Made by a program: the position numbers and the translations under genes. Under the pieces are notes generated by a model. It saw only the letters and a list, made by a program, of their open reading frames with translations. It was not told the DNA's origin and did not search any database. From contig CAZNMS010000515.1 in the NCBI GenBank assembly GCA_964573505.1, forward strand, positions 1-6,182: DNA of 6,182 bases, written 5' to 3'. The stretch comes from AM-0621 sp964573505. GTDB lineage: Bacteria > Planctomycetota > Planctomycetia > Planctomycetales > Planctomycetaceae. Shown here one piece after another: positions 6,179-6,182 of this stretch; position 1 is the first letter of the stretch, and each line of letters starts with the position of its first letter.

Positions 6179-6182
6179 CTGC

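Larger units (their letters stand above)
5809..6182. other. Gene-free region to the right edge
   Basis: No supportable gene lies here; the one short minus-strand open frame (5868-6074) is made of repeat sequence. The stretch holds a 9-bp tandem repeat, a 10-bp palindrome accgatcggt (5969-5978), a small hairpin ggcccgaagggtc (5998-6010) and the nested inverted-repeat element at the right edge. Confidence 0.7.

Overview
The window is most likely from a planctomycete, probably of the Pirellula/Rhodopirellula kind. Three things suggest this. First, a large exported protein has the planctomycete domain set PSCyt1 / PSCyt2 (DUF1549) / LamG / PSD1 (DUF1553), with two CXXCH haem motifs. Second, a secreted protein extremely rich in Cys, Ala, Pro and Gly carries a HEAT-like domain. 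Third, the intergenic DNA is long and dense in hairpins, with motifs such as GTCGGAC-N6-GTCCGAC, tagccccaacggggcga and cccagggcga-agccctggg. Assignment below phylum level is inference.

Layout. (1) Positions 1-3039, minus strand: the PSCyt1-PSCyt2-LamG-PSD1 gene, running off the left edge. I read the frame codon by codon and found no stop or frameshift. Homology to PSD1 ends abruptly at about position 55, right after the conserved DAPDRETC...RARTNT block; the last 54 bases look like the end of an insertion sequence. (2) Positions 3040-4154: about 1.1 kb with no convincing gene. It holds a 163-bp inverted-repeat element at 3095-3257 and several smaller hairpins. (3) Positions 4182-5735, plus strand: a 517-residue secreted Cys-rich protein (about 79 Cys by hand count). 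It has a signal peptide, about twelve 19-residue CGPACGP-type repeats, a HEAT-like helical domain, a second Cys cluster and an Ala/Pro tail. It starts behind a good ribosome-binding site and ends at a strong intrinsic terminator (5775-5808). (4) Positions 5809-6182: non-coding, with a 9-bp tandem repeat and a nested inverted-repeat element.

The two genes are divergent, separated by over 1.1 kb, and show no operon link. The first is presumably an exported c-type haem protein. The second is plausibly a disulfide-cross-linked surface or wall protein. No tRNA, rRNA, CRISPR array or defence system was seen.
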